Origin: Mariprofundaceae bacterium
Lineage (GTDB): Bacteria; Pseudomonadota; Zetaproteobacteria; Mariprofundales; Mariprofundaceae
Assembly (NCBI GenBank): GCA_021772895.1
Contig: JAJFLC010000012.1
Location: 62,001 to 126,000 of the forward strand
DNA length: 64,000 nt
Direction of reading: 5' to 3'
Below the pieces are notes generated by a model. That model searched no databases. It was not told the origin of the DNA and saw only the letters and a list, made by a program, of their open reading frames with translations. Position 1 is the stretch's first letter. Each line of letters starts with the position of its first letter. A program made the position numbers and the translations under genes. Below, one piece after another: positions 9,220-16,709 of this stretch.

Positions 9220-9996
9220 TTACGCCAAAATACCATCAAGACAAATCAAAATTGCCGTCCATCCACCTTCGTGGTTCGCACGAGATTCTTCGTCTGGAAA
9301 TTTAACATGAATAAGCTCAACATTTGTACCTTCTTCAACTTGACTGAAATTAAGTGTAACCACTGACCCTTCAATCGAAAAAGGGGATTCCCAAGTGAAT
9401 GCAATTTGGGAGTAAGGAGAAATTTTCTTATATTCGCCACCATGCGGCATCTCTTTTTCTCCAGCGACCATGATGATATCAAATCGCCCCCCTTCACGCG
9501 CATCGGTCTCAGCCTTGGGCACAATCACTCCCTTGGCTGGGATCATAAATTTGGCAATCATTTCCGGGTCAAGCCAGGCATTAAAAACAGACTCAATAGG
9601 AGCCTTGATCGTACGTGATACATTGAGTGATAATTCAGACATGTTTTCCTCCTTAACTAACAAGCTTTCCAGTTTGTCCAGCCGTAATTCCCAGATGGAT
9701 CGCAGGTTTTGAAACCAGTTATCAATTTCTGACACCGGAGCCAAATTCGCCTCGATCAGGTGAACACGGCCCAACGTTTTTCGCGTAACCAGACCGGCTG
9801 ATTCAAGCACTTTGATATGTTTCGACACCGCATTTAGGCTCATGTCGTAATGCTCAGCCAAATCTGTCACACGGGTTGCACCTTCCTGAACCAGCGTTGT
9901 CAAAATCGATCGCCGAGTAGTATCACTGGCAGCCTTTAAAATATCTGTAAGCTGCTGTTCACTCATATGATCAACCATACGGATGAATATAATCAA
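9220..9996 (-). CDS. ArsR-type regulator fused to SRPBCC (AHSA1-like) domain
   Basis: A single 258-residue frame joins two usually separate proteins. Residues about 10-115 form an ArsR-family winged helix (ASDTTRRSILTTLVQEGATRVTDLAEHYDMSLNAVSKHIKVLESAGLV), without metal-binding cysteines. From about residue 119 (MSELSLNVSRTIKAPIESVFNAWLDPEMIAKFM) it is an SRPBCC ligand-binding domain of the activator-of-Hsp90 type. The junction reads VKEENMSEL, encoded by AAGGAGGAAAACATG: a perfect Shine-Dalgarno and ATG lie inside the fused frame at 9642. The second domain could therefore also be made alone. The first start is uncertain (9996, 9978 or 9966). Confidence 0.85.
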   Translation of the reverse strand: MIIFIRMVDHMSEQQLTDILKAASDTTRRSILTTLVQEGATRVTDLAEHYDMSLNAVSKHIKVLESAGLVTRKTLGRVHLIEANLAPVSEIDNWFQNLRSIWELRLDKLESLLVKEENMSELSLNVSRTIKAPIESVFNAWLDPEMIAKFMIPAKGVIVPKAETDAREGGRFDIIMVAGEKEMPHGGEYKKISPYSQIAFTWESPFSIEGSVVTLNFSQVEEGTNVELIHVKFPDEESRANHEGGWTAILICLDGILA

Positions 9997-10172
9997 AAGC
10001 TTTATTTTATCAACTATTAGGTTGAATATATTTGTAGTGACTTGCCAATGCTCTAGGCCATCTCTACTCTTTACATAAGGGAATGACTTGAATCAATGCA
10101 ATTGTAAAAAATCCCTGTTTTATGCTTAATATGAAATGTGCTAAAAAATATGTTCATCTATAGGAGCGTAAT

Positions 10173-10349
10173 ATGTGGAAAATCAGTGGCTCGTATTGTG
10201 TTCGTTGTGTGCTTCATTCGGATATTCCAGATGAACATCGATATTTATTCAGTGCAAAGCACGAAGCTCTCTGGCTAAGACACTTAAACTCCTTTTGGCC
10301 AAATTTAGCAGTATATAATCAGCATTATATTAAAGGGAGATTGGCATGA
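10173..10349 (+). CDS. Unknown 58-residue protein, start of a coupled operon
   Basis: Just under the ORF-track cutoff. ATG 10173 lies six bases after GGAG (taggagcgtaat), and the frame ends TGA at 10349, overlapping the ATG of the next gene as ATGA. The protein (MWKISGSYCVRCVLHSDIP...) has a Cys-x-x-Cys pair (YCVRC), two tryptophans in its second half (ALWLRHLNSFW) and no clear membrane segment. I do not recognise it. The RBS and exact stop-start overlap with 10346 make it a likely real gene and first in a three-gene operon. Confidence 0.55.
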   Translation: MWKISGSYCVRCVLHSDIPDEHRYLFSAKHEALWLRHLNSFWPNLAVYNQHYIKGRLA

Positions 10350-10954
10350 AATCATTCCTCCGCGAGAACCCCACCATCGCTTTTGGCTTGGGTTTGCCGC
10401 TGTTACTCGTTGTGGTATTCCTGCTGATTTCGGGAATACCCTCTCTTCTGGTAGCGCCTCCTAAATACGACGTGCTTTACGCATCTGAATACTATAATTA
10501 CCAGAATGGCGTGCAGATTTCCGTCGTAAACCAGAAAGTTCAGGTCATTTATCAAGGCAATGTACAAGGCAACCGGAAGCCGCGTCTCTGGCGTTACAAC
10601 TCAAAAACAGGGGGAGTGAAGGAGATCGCCATCGTACTGCCACCTGATCTTATTCCGGCGAAAAAAAGATCCGCTACTCCTGCTCCCGAGAAAGTTTCAA
10701 AAACAGTCCTAATTGATGTTCCTGATCTTGAAGGACTGACTATTGATTCGTCCAGCATCGCGCCGGATGGTTATGAATTTAGCGTGGGAAACAATCGCTA
10801 TTCAGGTAATGTATTCAATGGTCTGTTTTCTTCGTCACGCTATCGCCAGGAAGCGGTAATAACGAAAAAAGGGCGTAGCATTCGCCTGCCGAATGCCATT
10901 GGTCAATATTATAGCTATAACACTCACTTCATTGGCTGGGTCGTATCACCATGA
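10346..10954 (+). CDS. Membrane-anchored protein of unknown function, 202 aa
   Basis: One N-terminal membrane helix (GLGLPLLLVVVFLLISGIPSLLV, about residues 14-36) precedes a soluble domain of about 160 residues. This domain is rich in beta-forming residues and contains a short Pro/Ala linker (KKRSATPAPEKVSK). The likely topology is a periplasmic domain on one anchor. It resembles the GDYXXLXY-type accessory proteins found beside DUF2157/DUF4401 membrane proteins, but I am not sure. It overlaps the genes on both sides by four bases, so the three products are made together. Confidence 0.7.
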   Translation: MKSFLRENPTIAFGLGLPLLLVVVFLLISGIPSLLVAPPKYDVLYASEYYNYQNGVQISVVNQKVQVIYQGNVQGNRKPRLWRYNSKTGGVKEIAIVLPPDLIPAKKRSATPAPEKVSKTVLIDVPDLEGLTIDSSSIAPDGYEFSVGNNRYSGNVFNGLFSSSRYRQEAVITKKGRSIRLPNAIGQYYSYNTHFIGWVVSP

Positions 10955-12144
10955 TTTCGCTGTTGATCCTCATCATCATATTATTATTGATTGGTGGCGG
11001 CATATGGGGCTGGCCACTGGTAGCAGGCATCCTTGGTATATCAAGCGTAACCGATAAGCCCGGTGCGCTGAAAAACATAACGCAACTCATGAACACTTAC
11101 GACATCACCCCCGCCGAAGTTGAAACCGCCTTTCTTACACCTGTCTCTAATGATTCTGCGCCCGACCAGCGCAGCAAAGGCGATATTGCCAAGACTCTTT
11201 TTACCTATCTTGGTGCGATTTTTATTCTCGCAGGCATCAGCACTTATATCGGTATGTTCTGGAATAGCATGGGTAGTACGATGCGAATTTTCGTGACGCT
11301 GGGCATTGGCTACGTTCTTCTCATTGTTTTGGTTTCCGCTTTGCATGAGAAAAAATATCCCAAACTCATCCTGCCACTTACGCTCGCCTGCGTGTTCATG
11401 ATGACTGGTGGCTGGTTCGTCCTCATCCACGAACTGTTCCCGCGCGGCGACGACTGGCGTACTGCAGTGCTGTTCGTATTCGGTATGATGGCCCTGCACC
11501 TGGGCGTACTGTTTGGCAAATACCGTCGCACGGTGCTGGCATTCACGTCTCTCTTTTTTGTTTATGGATTTATACATGTCGGCCTCGATCTGATTGGCAT
11601 CCCGATCGCCTATATCGCCATTGTTCTCGGTAGCTCGTTGTTCCTGGTCGGTACTGCATTTGAAAAAACATCTCTCCATGTGCTTGTCGAGCCTGCTTTG
11701 TTGATTGGGATCTGCTGGCTAAACAGTGGCCTGTTCGACCTCGTAGCAAATTTCACCTCCGCCAACTGGGCGGCTTTGATCATTGGCGTGTGCGTGATAT
11801 TAACTGCTTACGGTTTGCAGAAGGCGGAGCGGTATCCGCGTCTGATCGGCCTCGGTTACTTTGTTGGTTCGATCATGGTCTATAGTGGCTTGTTCGACCT
11901 CGTGCAGAACACATCCGTTGAACTTCTCTATCTTGCAGTAACGGCGTCTATTCTCTATGTCTGTGTGGTATTACAAAGCCGTGCATTGTTGTTGACCACT
12001 GTCATTGCGATGCTCGCCTTCATCGGGTACTACTCCGCAGAGCATTTCGCAAATTCATTGGGCTGGCCGCTCACACTTGTCCTCATGGGCGTTGCTTTCT
12101 TGAGCGTCGGCACAATTGCCATCAAGGTAAAACAGCGTATCTAA
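10951..12144 (+). CDS. Polytopic membrane protein, DUF2157-like
   Basis: A 397-residue protein with an N-terminal helix, a short soluble stretch (residues about 35-85) and then some ten to eleven closely packed hydrophobic segments. The layout, with a soluble lead and TLFTYLGAIFILAGISTYIGMFWNSMG, resembles DUF2157 membrane proteins. The role of that family is not known. It overlaps the preceding gene by ATGA and ends the operon. Downstream lies a remnant region, so its right flank is probably a recombination border. Confidence 0.75.
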   Translation: MISLLILIIILLLIGGGIWGWPLVAGILGISSVTDKPGALKNITQLMNTYDITPAEVETAFLTPVSNDSAPDQRSKGDIAKTLFTYLGAIFILAGISTYIGMFWNSMGSTMRIFVTLGIGYVLLIVLVSALHEKKYPKLILPLTLACVFMMTGGWFVLIHELFPRGDDWRTAVLFVFGMMALHLGVLFGKYRRTVLAFTSLFFVYGFIHVGLDLIGIPIAYIAIVLGSSLFLVGTAFEKTSLHVLVEPALLIGICWLNSGLFDLVANFTSANWAALIIGVCVILTAYGLQKAERYPRLIGLGYFVGSIMVYSGLFDLVQNTSVELLYLAVTASILYVCVVLQSRALLLTTVIAMLAFIGYYSAEHFANSLGWPLTLVLMGVAFLSVGTIAIKVKQRI

Positions 12145-12210
12145 CCCGGTTCGAACAACTAAAAGAGCCAGCATCGCTTTGTTATTAATGAAGTCACGTT
12201 GGAACGAGAA

Positions 12211-12344
12211 TATCCGGGGGGCAGGTCTTGTTTGGCGCATTTTCATGCGCCCAGAACTTTAAGAACATCACGTCATGGGCCAGGTTTCTGATTTAACCTG
12301 TTCCGGTCTCACATCCGGGTTTAGAAGCACGGTGATCCAGCGGA
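12211..12344 (-). pseudogene. Remnant copy of the 3' end of an AI-2E transporter gene
   Basis: Reading leftward, bases 12342-12268 encode RWITVLLNPDVRPEQVKSE followed by a few residues and a TGA stop. The intact AI-2E gene at 20121-21164 ends RWIAVLLGPDIEPEEVKSES. The similarity continues past the stop: both copies share TGTTTGGCGCATTTTCATGC exactly (12229-12248 and 20018-20037). The left copy has lost two blocks relative to the right one and ends abruptly at about 12344. Its 5' part is absent. The pair is in direct orientation and brackets the cbb genes. Confidence 0.8.
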
Positions 12345-12345
12345 C

Positions 12346-12486
12346 ATATTTTTCAATGGCGTAAAGCTGAACTTCGAATCACACTTAAAAAAGTGCGAAT
12401 GGCGATGGAAAAAAGACGCAAGCACGCTCAACAAAGAGCTGTGGAAATACCAAGGGAAGACAGTGCTTGCCAGTCTAGAGCTTTAA
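12346..12486 (+). mobile_element. Transposase C-terminal fragment, IS1595/ISXO2-like
   Basis: An open frame with no start encodes FSNGVKLNFESHLKKCEWRWKKD and continues ASTLNKELWKYQG to a TAA at 12484-12486. The pattern H-L-K-x-C-E-W-R-W followed by L-x-K-E-L is the kind seen at the C-terminus of ISXO2-like (IS1595 family) DDE transposases. Only this tail remains, and it begins at the break in the transporter remnant and runs into the 3' end of cbbR. The family call is from memory of the motif and is moderate. A chance open frame is possible. Confidence 0.45.
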
Positions 12487-13377
12487 TAATGTTTCAGCTT
12501 GCTCTAAGACAAAATTTTTGAACGCTTCAGGAATTGCAGCAAAACGTTTTCCTTCTCGATGTACAATATGCCACTGGCGTTTGATAGGAAAACCTTCCAC
12601 TTCTAAAACAACCAATCGCTTGAGCGACAATTCCATTTCAATCGTATGCAGCGATACAATACCCAAACCAAGCTCTGCCATCACAGCCTGTTTAATCGCT
12701 TCAGAGCGATTCATTTCCATACCTGCAATTAGTTCAAGTCCATGTTGATTAAAAAAATGTTCTGTTGCCATCCGTGTGCCTGATGCAGGTTCACGTACAA
12801 TGAAAGGTTCATCCGCCAGGTCATGCAATAAAATCGGCTGCTGACACACCAAAGAATGCGTTGGTGCAGCAATCACCACCAAAGGGTTATCTATAAAAGG
12901 TATACCTTTAAGGTGATGTCCTGATGGGGGTTTTCCCATGATGGCCATGTCTGTTTGGTTGTTTTCCACAGCTTGTACTAAACCTAAACGATTGGTTACA
13001 TCTAAGGTGATTTCCACTTTAGGAAATTGTCGTTTAAAAGCCGCTATCAATTGTGGTGCAAAATAGTTAGCAGTTGATGCCATTGTCAGATGCAACTTAC
13101 CACGTTTCAAACCTCTAAGCTCTTCCATAACTTCAGACGCTTCTTCTAATTGTTGGCGAATATTTTGCGCGTAAAAGAGAAGTTCTTTTCCAGGCTCGGT
13201 TGGCACAATTTCTTTACCATCCCGTTCAAACAAAGGCAAACCCACTTGCTCCTCCAGCTTTTTTACCTGCATAGAAACAGCAGGCTGCGTCATAAACAAT
13301 GCCTTACTTGCCGCTGTATAACTTCGGTTTTCTATAATGGCTTCCAATATACTTAATTGTTTAAGCGAGATGTTCAT
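12475..13377 (-). CDS. cbbR: LysR-type regulator of RuBisCO operon, CbbR
   Basis: A 300-residue LysR protein with an N-terminal winged helix (LKQLSILEAIIENRSYTAASKALFMTQPAVSMQVKKLEEQVGLPLFERDGKEIVPT) and a periplasmic-binding-fold effector domain (residues about 90-295). Position beside and divergent from cbbL makes CbbR the natural call. CbbR proteins sense Calvin-cycle metabolites and activate cbb promoters. The start at ATG 13377 fits the family. An eight-base inverted repeat (ATGCTTGC/GCAAGCAT) overlaps its own start codon, a candidate autoregulatory site. Its 3' end overlaps the transposase fragment. Confidence 0.87.
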   Translation of the reverse strand: MNISLKQLSILEAIIENRSYTAASKALFMTQPAVSMQVKKLEEQVGLPLFERDGKEIVPTEPGKELLFYAQNIRQQLEEASEVMEELRGLKRGKLHLTMASTANYFAPQLIAAFKRQFPKVEITLDVTNRLGLVQAVENNQTDMAIMGKPPSGHHLKGIPFIDNPLVVIAAPTHSLVCQQPILLHDLADEPFIVREPASGTRMATEHFFNQHGLELIAGMEMNRSEAIKQAVMAELGLGIVSLHTIEMELSLKRLVVLEVEGFPIKRQWHIVHREGKRFAAIPEAFKNFVLEQAETLLKL

Positions 13378-13416
13378 GCTTGCTATCTACATTTGAGGTA
13401 CTGTTTTGGCAAGCAT
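13376..13416. promoter_or_regulatory. Inverted repeat over the cbbR start, candidate operator
   Basis: The perfect repeat ATGCTTGC (13376-13383) and GCAAGCAT (13409-13416) has a 25-base spacer and overlaps the cbbR start codon. About 55 bases further on, AGCACCTAT occurs twice in direct orientation (13470-13478 and 13486-13494), 16 bases apart. Both lie in the divergent gap between cbbR and the 148-residue gene. LysR regulators bind such dyads near their own promoters, but binding here is inference. Confidence 0.4.
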
Positions 13417-13542
13417 AAAACTAAACCTTGAAAGGCAGAGACCTGATGGGTAACAGTTGGTCGTTTAAAAGCACCTATCATCTGTAGCACCTATTGTGTT
13501 GGTATATTGGACAGTGCATCGATTCATTTCTAAGCTCTCCCT

Positions 13543-13989
13543 ATGCCAGAAGAAGTTTTTTTTCGTCCAAACGAAATAACCAGTACGCAAGGGGTATTAA
13601 CTGCCGATGTATACAATATTTGCCATACATTGTTATCACGCAGTCCCTTAGGTTCTGTTTTTGTGCCCATGCGGGATATGCAATACATGGCAGTATTGGA
13701 TCAGGAAGAAATTATTTTTGTGGATAGTTTGGTATACCAAATAGTTAACGGCAAAGGTGGACGGGTAATCATGACCTCCTGGCGGTTTCCCTCAAATAGA
13801 AGCCGCACCTCTCTTTTTGATCCGTTACCCTGCACATACATATATTACCACCCACAAGCCCAAACATCCCAATTGCGCCTGCAAAGTTCTTTTCGCCAAG
13901 CCATAAAACAACTTGACCAGCGTTACAGGGAAAATATTCTTCCATCACACCAAGCGACAATTTTACCATGGCCAACGCATGAAGATTAA
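13543..13989 (+). CDS. Unknown 148-residue protein between cbbR and cbbL
   Basis: A soluble protein with no membrane segments. The middle reads as a compact beta-rich domain (GSVFVPMRDMQYMAVLDQEEIIFVDS, then GGRVIMTSWRFP), and the C-terminal third is helical (LRLQSSFRQAIKQLDQRYRENI). I do not recognise a family. It runs in the same direction as cbbL and is divergent from cbbR, so it is probably controlled with the RuBisCO operon. No convincing Shine-Dalgarno precedes the ATG. It is 360 bases from cbbL and may have its own transcript. Confidence 0.65.
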   Translation: MPEEVFFRPNEITSTQGVLTADVYNICHTLLSRSPLGSVFVPMRDMQYMAVLDQEEIIFVDSLVYQIVNGKGGRVIMTSWRFPSNRSRTSLFDPLPCTYIYYHPQAQTSQLRLQSSFRQAIKQLDQRYRENILPSHQATILPWPTHED

Positions 13990-14349
13990 AACACAATCCA
14001 ACATATCCATAAGTAAAAGTGATGGATGTTATAATATAATCTAATTTCACATTATCCCCAAAGCGTCTACACTTCCTACTCGCTGATATGGTGCTGCTTG
14101 GATAATTTATGCGCTTAAGTATGGGTTTGAAACAGGTATCAACATTAAATCGAACCAGAGTTTCAACGTTTTGCCGCAAGGCATTAGCAACAATACTCTG
14201 GTTTGATTTTTCAGTTGAGTGGTTTAACATTTTCATTCTTCCATCGTAAGAAGAAAGGCATGTTTAGCAGAGGCAAGGGTGTGACAGCATGGTGCGCACA
14301 ACAAACTTCTGTCTCACCCATTTAAATATAGCAACAGGAGAAAAGACGT
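13990..14349 (+). promoter_or_regulatory. Non-coding region upstream of cbbL with inverted repeat
   Basis: This gap of 360 bases holds no supported gene. It contains a nine-base inverted repeat, AACCAGAGT (14153-14161) and ACTCTGGTT (14195-14203), with a 33-base spacer, about 145 bases before cbbL. The cbbL ribosome-binding site (CAGGAG, eight to ten bases before the ATG) is clear. The promoter of the highly expressed cbbLS genes and the CbbR sites should be here. I could not fix a -35/-10 pair with confidence. The minus-strand frame here (13769-14236) looks like chance. Confidence 0.5.
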
Positions 14350-15771
14350 ATGTCAGAAAAAGCTTATAACGCGGGCGTAAAAGAATACCGCGAAACGTAT
14401 TGGATGCCCAACTACACGCCAAAAGAAACTGATCTTTTAGCATGTTTTAAAATCACACCACAAGACGGTGTGCCTCGTGAAGAAGTCGCCGCTGCCGTAG
14501 CTGCTGAATCTTCAACGGGTACCTGGACAACTGTGTGGACAGATCTACTTACTGACCTTGATTACTATAAAGGCCGTGCTTATGCTATTGAAGATGTGCC
14601 TGGTGATGACACTTGTTTTTATGCTTTCATCGCATATCCAATTGACCTTTTTGAAGAAGGTTCCGTTGTAAACGTACTTACCTCTTTGGTTGGTAACGTA
14701 TTCGGCTTTAAAGCACTACGCGCTCTTCGTTTGGAAGACATTCGCTTCCCACTTGCATACGTCATGACTTGTAATGGTCCACCACAAGGTATCACACAAG
14801 AACGTGACATCCTTAATAAATATGGCCGTCCTCTATTGGGCTGTACCATTAAACCTAAATTAGGTCTATCTGCGAAAAACTACGGTCGTGCTTGCTATGA
14901 AGGTCTTCGCGGCGGTCTTGATTTCACAAAAGATGATGAAAACGTAAACTCACAACCATTCATGCGTTGGAGAGCTCGTTTTGACTTCGTACAAGAAGCT
15001 ATCGAAAAAGCAGAAGCTGAAACTGGTGAGCGTAAAGGTCACTACTTAAACGTAACTGCGCCAACTTTCGATGAAATGATGAAACGTGCAGAATATGCAA
15101 AAGAAATCGGCACACCAATCATCATGCATGACTACCTGACTGGTGGTTTGACTGCAAACACTGGCCTGGCGCAATGGTGTCAGGATAACGGCATGTTGCT
15201 ACACATTCACCGTGCTATGCATGCGGTTCTTGACCGTAACCCACACCACGGTATTCACTTCCGCGTATTGACTAAAGTACTTCGTTTGTCTGGTGGCGAT
15301 CACCTTCACTCAGGTACTGTGGTTGGTAAACTTGAAGGCGACCGTGACGCAACTTTGGGTTGGATTGATATTATGCGCGATTCTTTCATTAAAGAAGATC
15401 GCTCACGTGGTATTTTCTTCGATCAGGATTGGGGCGCTATGCCTGGCGTGATTCCTGTTGCCTCCGGTGGTATCCATGTATGGCACATGCCAGCATTGGT
15501 TAACATCTTCGGTGATGACTCTTGCTTACAATTCGGTGGCGGCACTTTGGGTCACCCATGGGGTAATGCAGCAGGTGCTGCAGCAAACCGTGTTGCTGTT
15601 GAGGCTTGTGTTGAAGCTCGTAATATGGGTCGTGAGCTTGAAAAAGAAGGTAAAGACATTCTTACTAAAGCTGCGGCACAGAGCCCTGAACTTAAAATCG
15701 CCATGGAAACCTGGAAAGAAATTAAGTTTGAATTTGACACTGTTGATAAAATCGACGTTGCTCATAAATAA
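14350..15771 (+). CDS. cbbL: RuBisCO large subunit, form IA
   Basis: Catalyses carboxylation of ribulose 1,5-bisphosphate, the CO2-fixing step of the Calvin cycle. The 473 residues contain the carbamylated lysine motif [10 protein letters not shown], the substrate lysine in [11 protein letters not shown], loop 6 [11 protein letters not shown], and HIHRAMHAV. The presence of a small subunit gene and cbbQ/cbbO places it in form I, subtype IAq by context (non-carboxysomal). No carboxysome shell genes are present. The codon use is strongly biased toward GGT/CGT types as expected for an abundant protein. It is followed by a hairpin and cbbS. Confidence 0.98.
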   Translation: MSEKAYNAGVKEYRETYWMPNYTPKETDLLACFKITPQDGVPREEVAAAVAAESSTGTWTTVWTDLLTDLDYYKGRAYAIEDVPGDDTCFYAFIAYPIDLFEEGSVVNVLTSLVGNVFGFKALRALRLEDIRFPLAYVMTCNGPPQGITQERDILNKYGRPLLGCTIKPKLGLSAKNYGRACYEGLRGGLDFTKDDENVNSQPFMRWRARFDFVQEAIEKAEAETGERKGHYLNVTAPTFDEMMKRAEYAKEIGTPIIMHDYLTGGLTANTGLAQWCQDNGMLLHIHRAMHAVLDRNPHHGIHFRVLTKVLRLSGGDHLHSGTVVGKLEGDRDATLGWIDIMRDSFIKEDRSRGIFFDQDWGAMPGVIPVASGGIHVWHMPALVNIFGDDSCLQFGGGTLGHPWGNAAGAAANRVAVEACVEARNMGRELEKEGKDILTKAAAQSPELKIAMETWKEIKFEFDTVDKIDVAHK

Positions 15772-15791
15772 CAACGGCCCAATGATGATAA

Positions 15792-15817
15792 TGGCAGGTT
15801 GTTCTCACAACCTGCCA
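15792..15817 (+). promoter_or_regulatory. Strong hairpin between cbbL and cbbS
   Basis: A perfect ten-base stem TGGCAGGTTG/CAACCTGCCA with loop ttctca lies 20 bases after the cbbL stop and about 30 before the cbbS start. No T-run follows, so it is not a standard terminator. Such intercistronic stems can protect the upstream mRNA from 3' exonucleases. Confidence 0.65.
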
Positions 15818-15848
15818 CAATATAAAAATATATTTGGAGAAAAATAAT

Positions 15849-16208
15849 ATGAGTGATATGCAAGATTACAACTCAAGCTTGGGCGATGCAGCCACAAGTC
15901 GTAAATTCGAAACTTTTTCATACCTTCCTGCATTGAGCATAGAATCAACTCGTGCTCAAATTCAATACATTGTAGATAAAGGCTGGAACCCAAGTATCGA
16001 ACATACTGAACCTAGCCATGCAACAGGTAACTATTGGTATATGTGGAAACTGCCAATGTTTGGTGAAACAAACGTTGATGCCATTTTGGCAGAACTTGAA
16101 GCATGCCACAAAGCACACCCTGAAAATCACGTGCGTCTATTGGGCTTAGATAACTTTGCTCAATGTGCAGGTGCTTCAATGGTTGTGTTCCGCGGCACTT
16201 CAGTATAA
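15849..16208 (+). CDS. cbbS: RuBisCO small subunit, form IA
   Basis: The 119-residue small subunit completes the L8S8 RuBisCO. Recognisable features are the opening [35 protein letters not shown], the central [16 protein letters not shown] and [25 protein letters not shown] chose ATG 15849, nine to ten bases after TTGGAG, rather than the TTG at 15834 in the ORF track, which would overlap the ribosome-binding site. The length is typical for the non-carboxysomal type. A terminator-like hairpin follows immediately. Confidence 0.97.
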   Translation: MSDMQDYNSSLGDAATSRKFETFSYLPALSIESTRAQIQYIVDKGWNPSIEHTEPSHATGNYWYMWKLPMFGETNVDAILAELEACHKAHPENHVRLLGLDNFAQCAGASMVVFRGTSV

Positions 16209-16223
16209 TAATAATCTGTAATT

Positions 16224-16262
16224 AAAACCCTTGCTTGCAGGTGTGGGGCAAGGGTTTTTTTT
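16224..16262 (+). terminator. Rho-independent terminator after cbbS
   Basis: An eleven-base perfect stem AAAACCCTTGC/GCAAGGGTTTT with a 13-base loop runs into a row of eight T. It sits between cbbS and the 103-residue gene, inside a cluster that otherwise looks like one operon. It should stop or weaken transcription into the 103-residue gene, cbbQ and cbbO, and so keep activase levels below RuBisCO levels. Confidence 0.85.
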
Positions 16263-16283
16263 ACTCCAGGGTAAACAAATATA

Positions 16284-16595
16284 ATGACGCGTCCAAACAA
16301 ATACGTAGGACTTAATAACGAAGTACATGGTGGCATGACCCCACTGGGAAAAGTCATCCGTGACGCCTGGGTCTTTTCAATCATTGAAGAAACAGAAACG
16401 TGTGAAGGCTGGAATTACGCAGGCATTGATAATTTACTAAGCAAGGTTAACCAAGAATGGGACAAATACGGCTGCCTGGTTAGTCATTTGCCCCCAGATT
16501 TATTAAAACGCCACCAGCGTATCCACGGCCATGCGCTTGAAAAAGCAAAAGCATCAGGCTGGTCTGGAGAAACAGAAACTGATGATGAAAATTAA
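16284..16595 (+). CDS. Unknown 103-residue protein in the RuBisCO operon
   Basis: A small soluble protein with a conserved look: MTPLGKVIRDAWVFSIIEETETCEGWNYAGIDNLLSKV, then LPPDLLKRHQRIHGHALEKAKASGW and an acidic tail. It is mostly helical, with several Trp residues and two Cys and no membrane segment. I have an impression of similar small proteins near form I RuBisCO genes in other autotrophs, but cannot name a family or role. It is placed between cbbS and cbbQ, on the same strand. The Shine-Dalgarno is weak, which with the preceding terminator suggests low expression. Confidence 0.8.
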   Translation: MTRPNKYVGLNNEVHGGMTPLGKVIRDAWVFSIIEETETCEGWNYAGIDNLLSKVNQEWDKYGCLVSHLPPDLLKRHQRIHGHALEKAKASGWSGETETDDEN

Positions 16596-16709
16596 GTAGG
16601 CACATTTTTTTTGCAACAGCCCATTTTGCATCGCAACGTCAGTATTGAATAATTACAATGAACTGCATCTTAAGCATGCACCCAAGATGACATACGAAGG
16701 GAGACGCAT

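Noticed and set aside
11041-11679. 212-residue minus-strand frame inside the DUF2157-like gene
   Set aside because: Shadow frame of a membrane protein gene; the translation is rich in His, Gln and Glu as expected for antisense of hydrophobic codons.
13769-14236. 155-residue minus-strand frame before cbbL
   Set aside because: It overlaps the 148-residue gene on the opposite strand and has no ribosome-binding site or recognised domain. The part in the gap encodes nothing I know.
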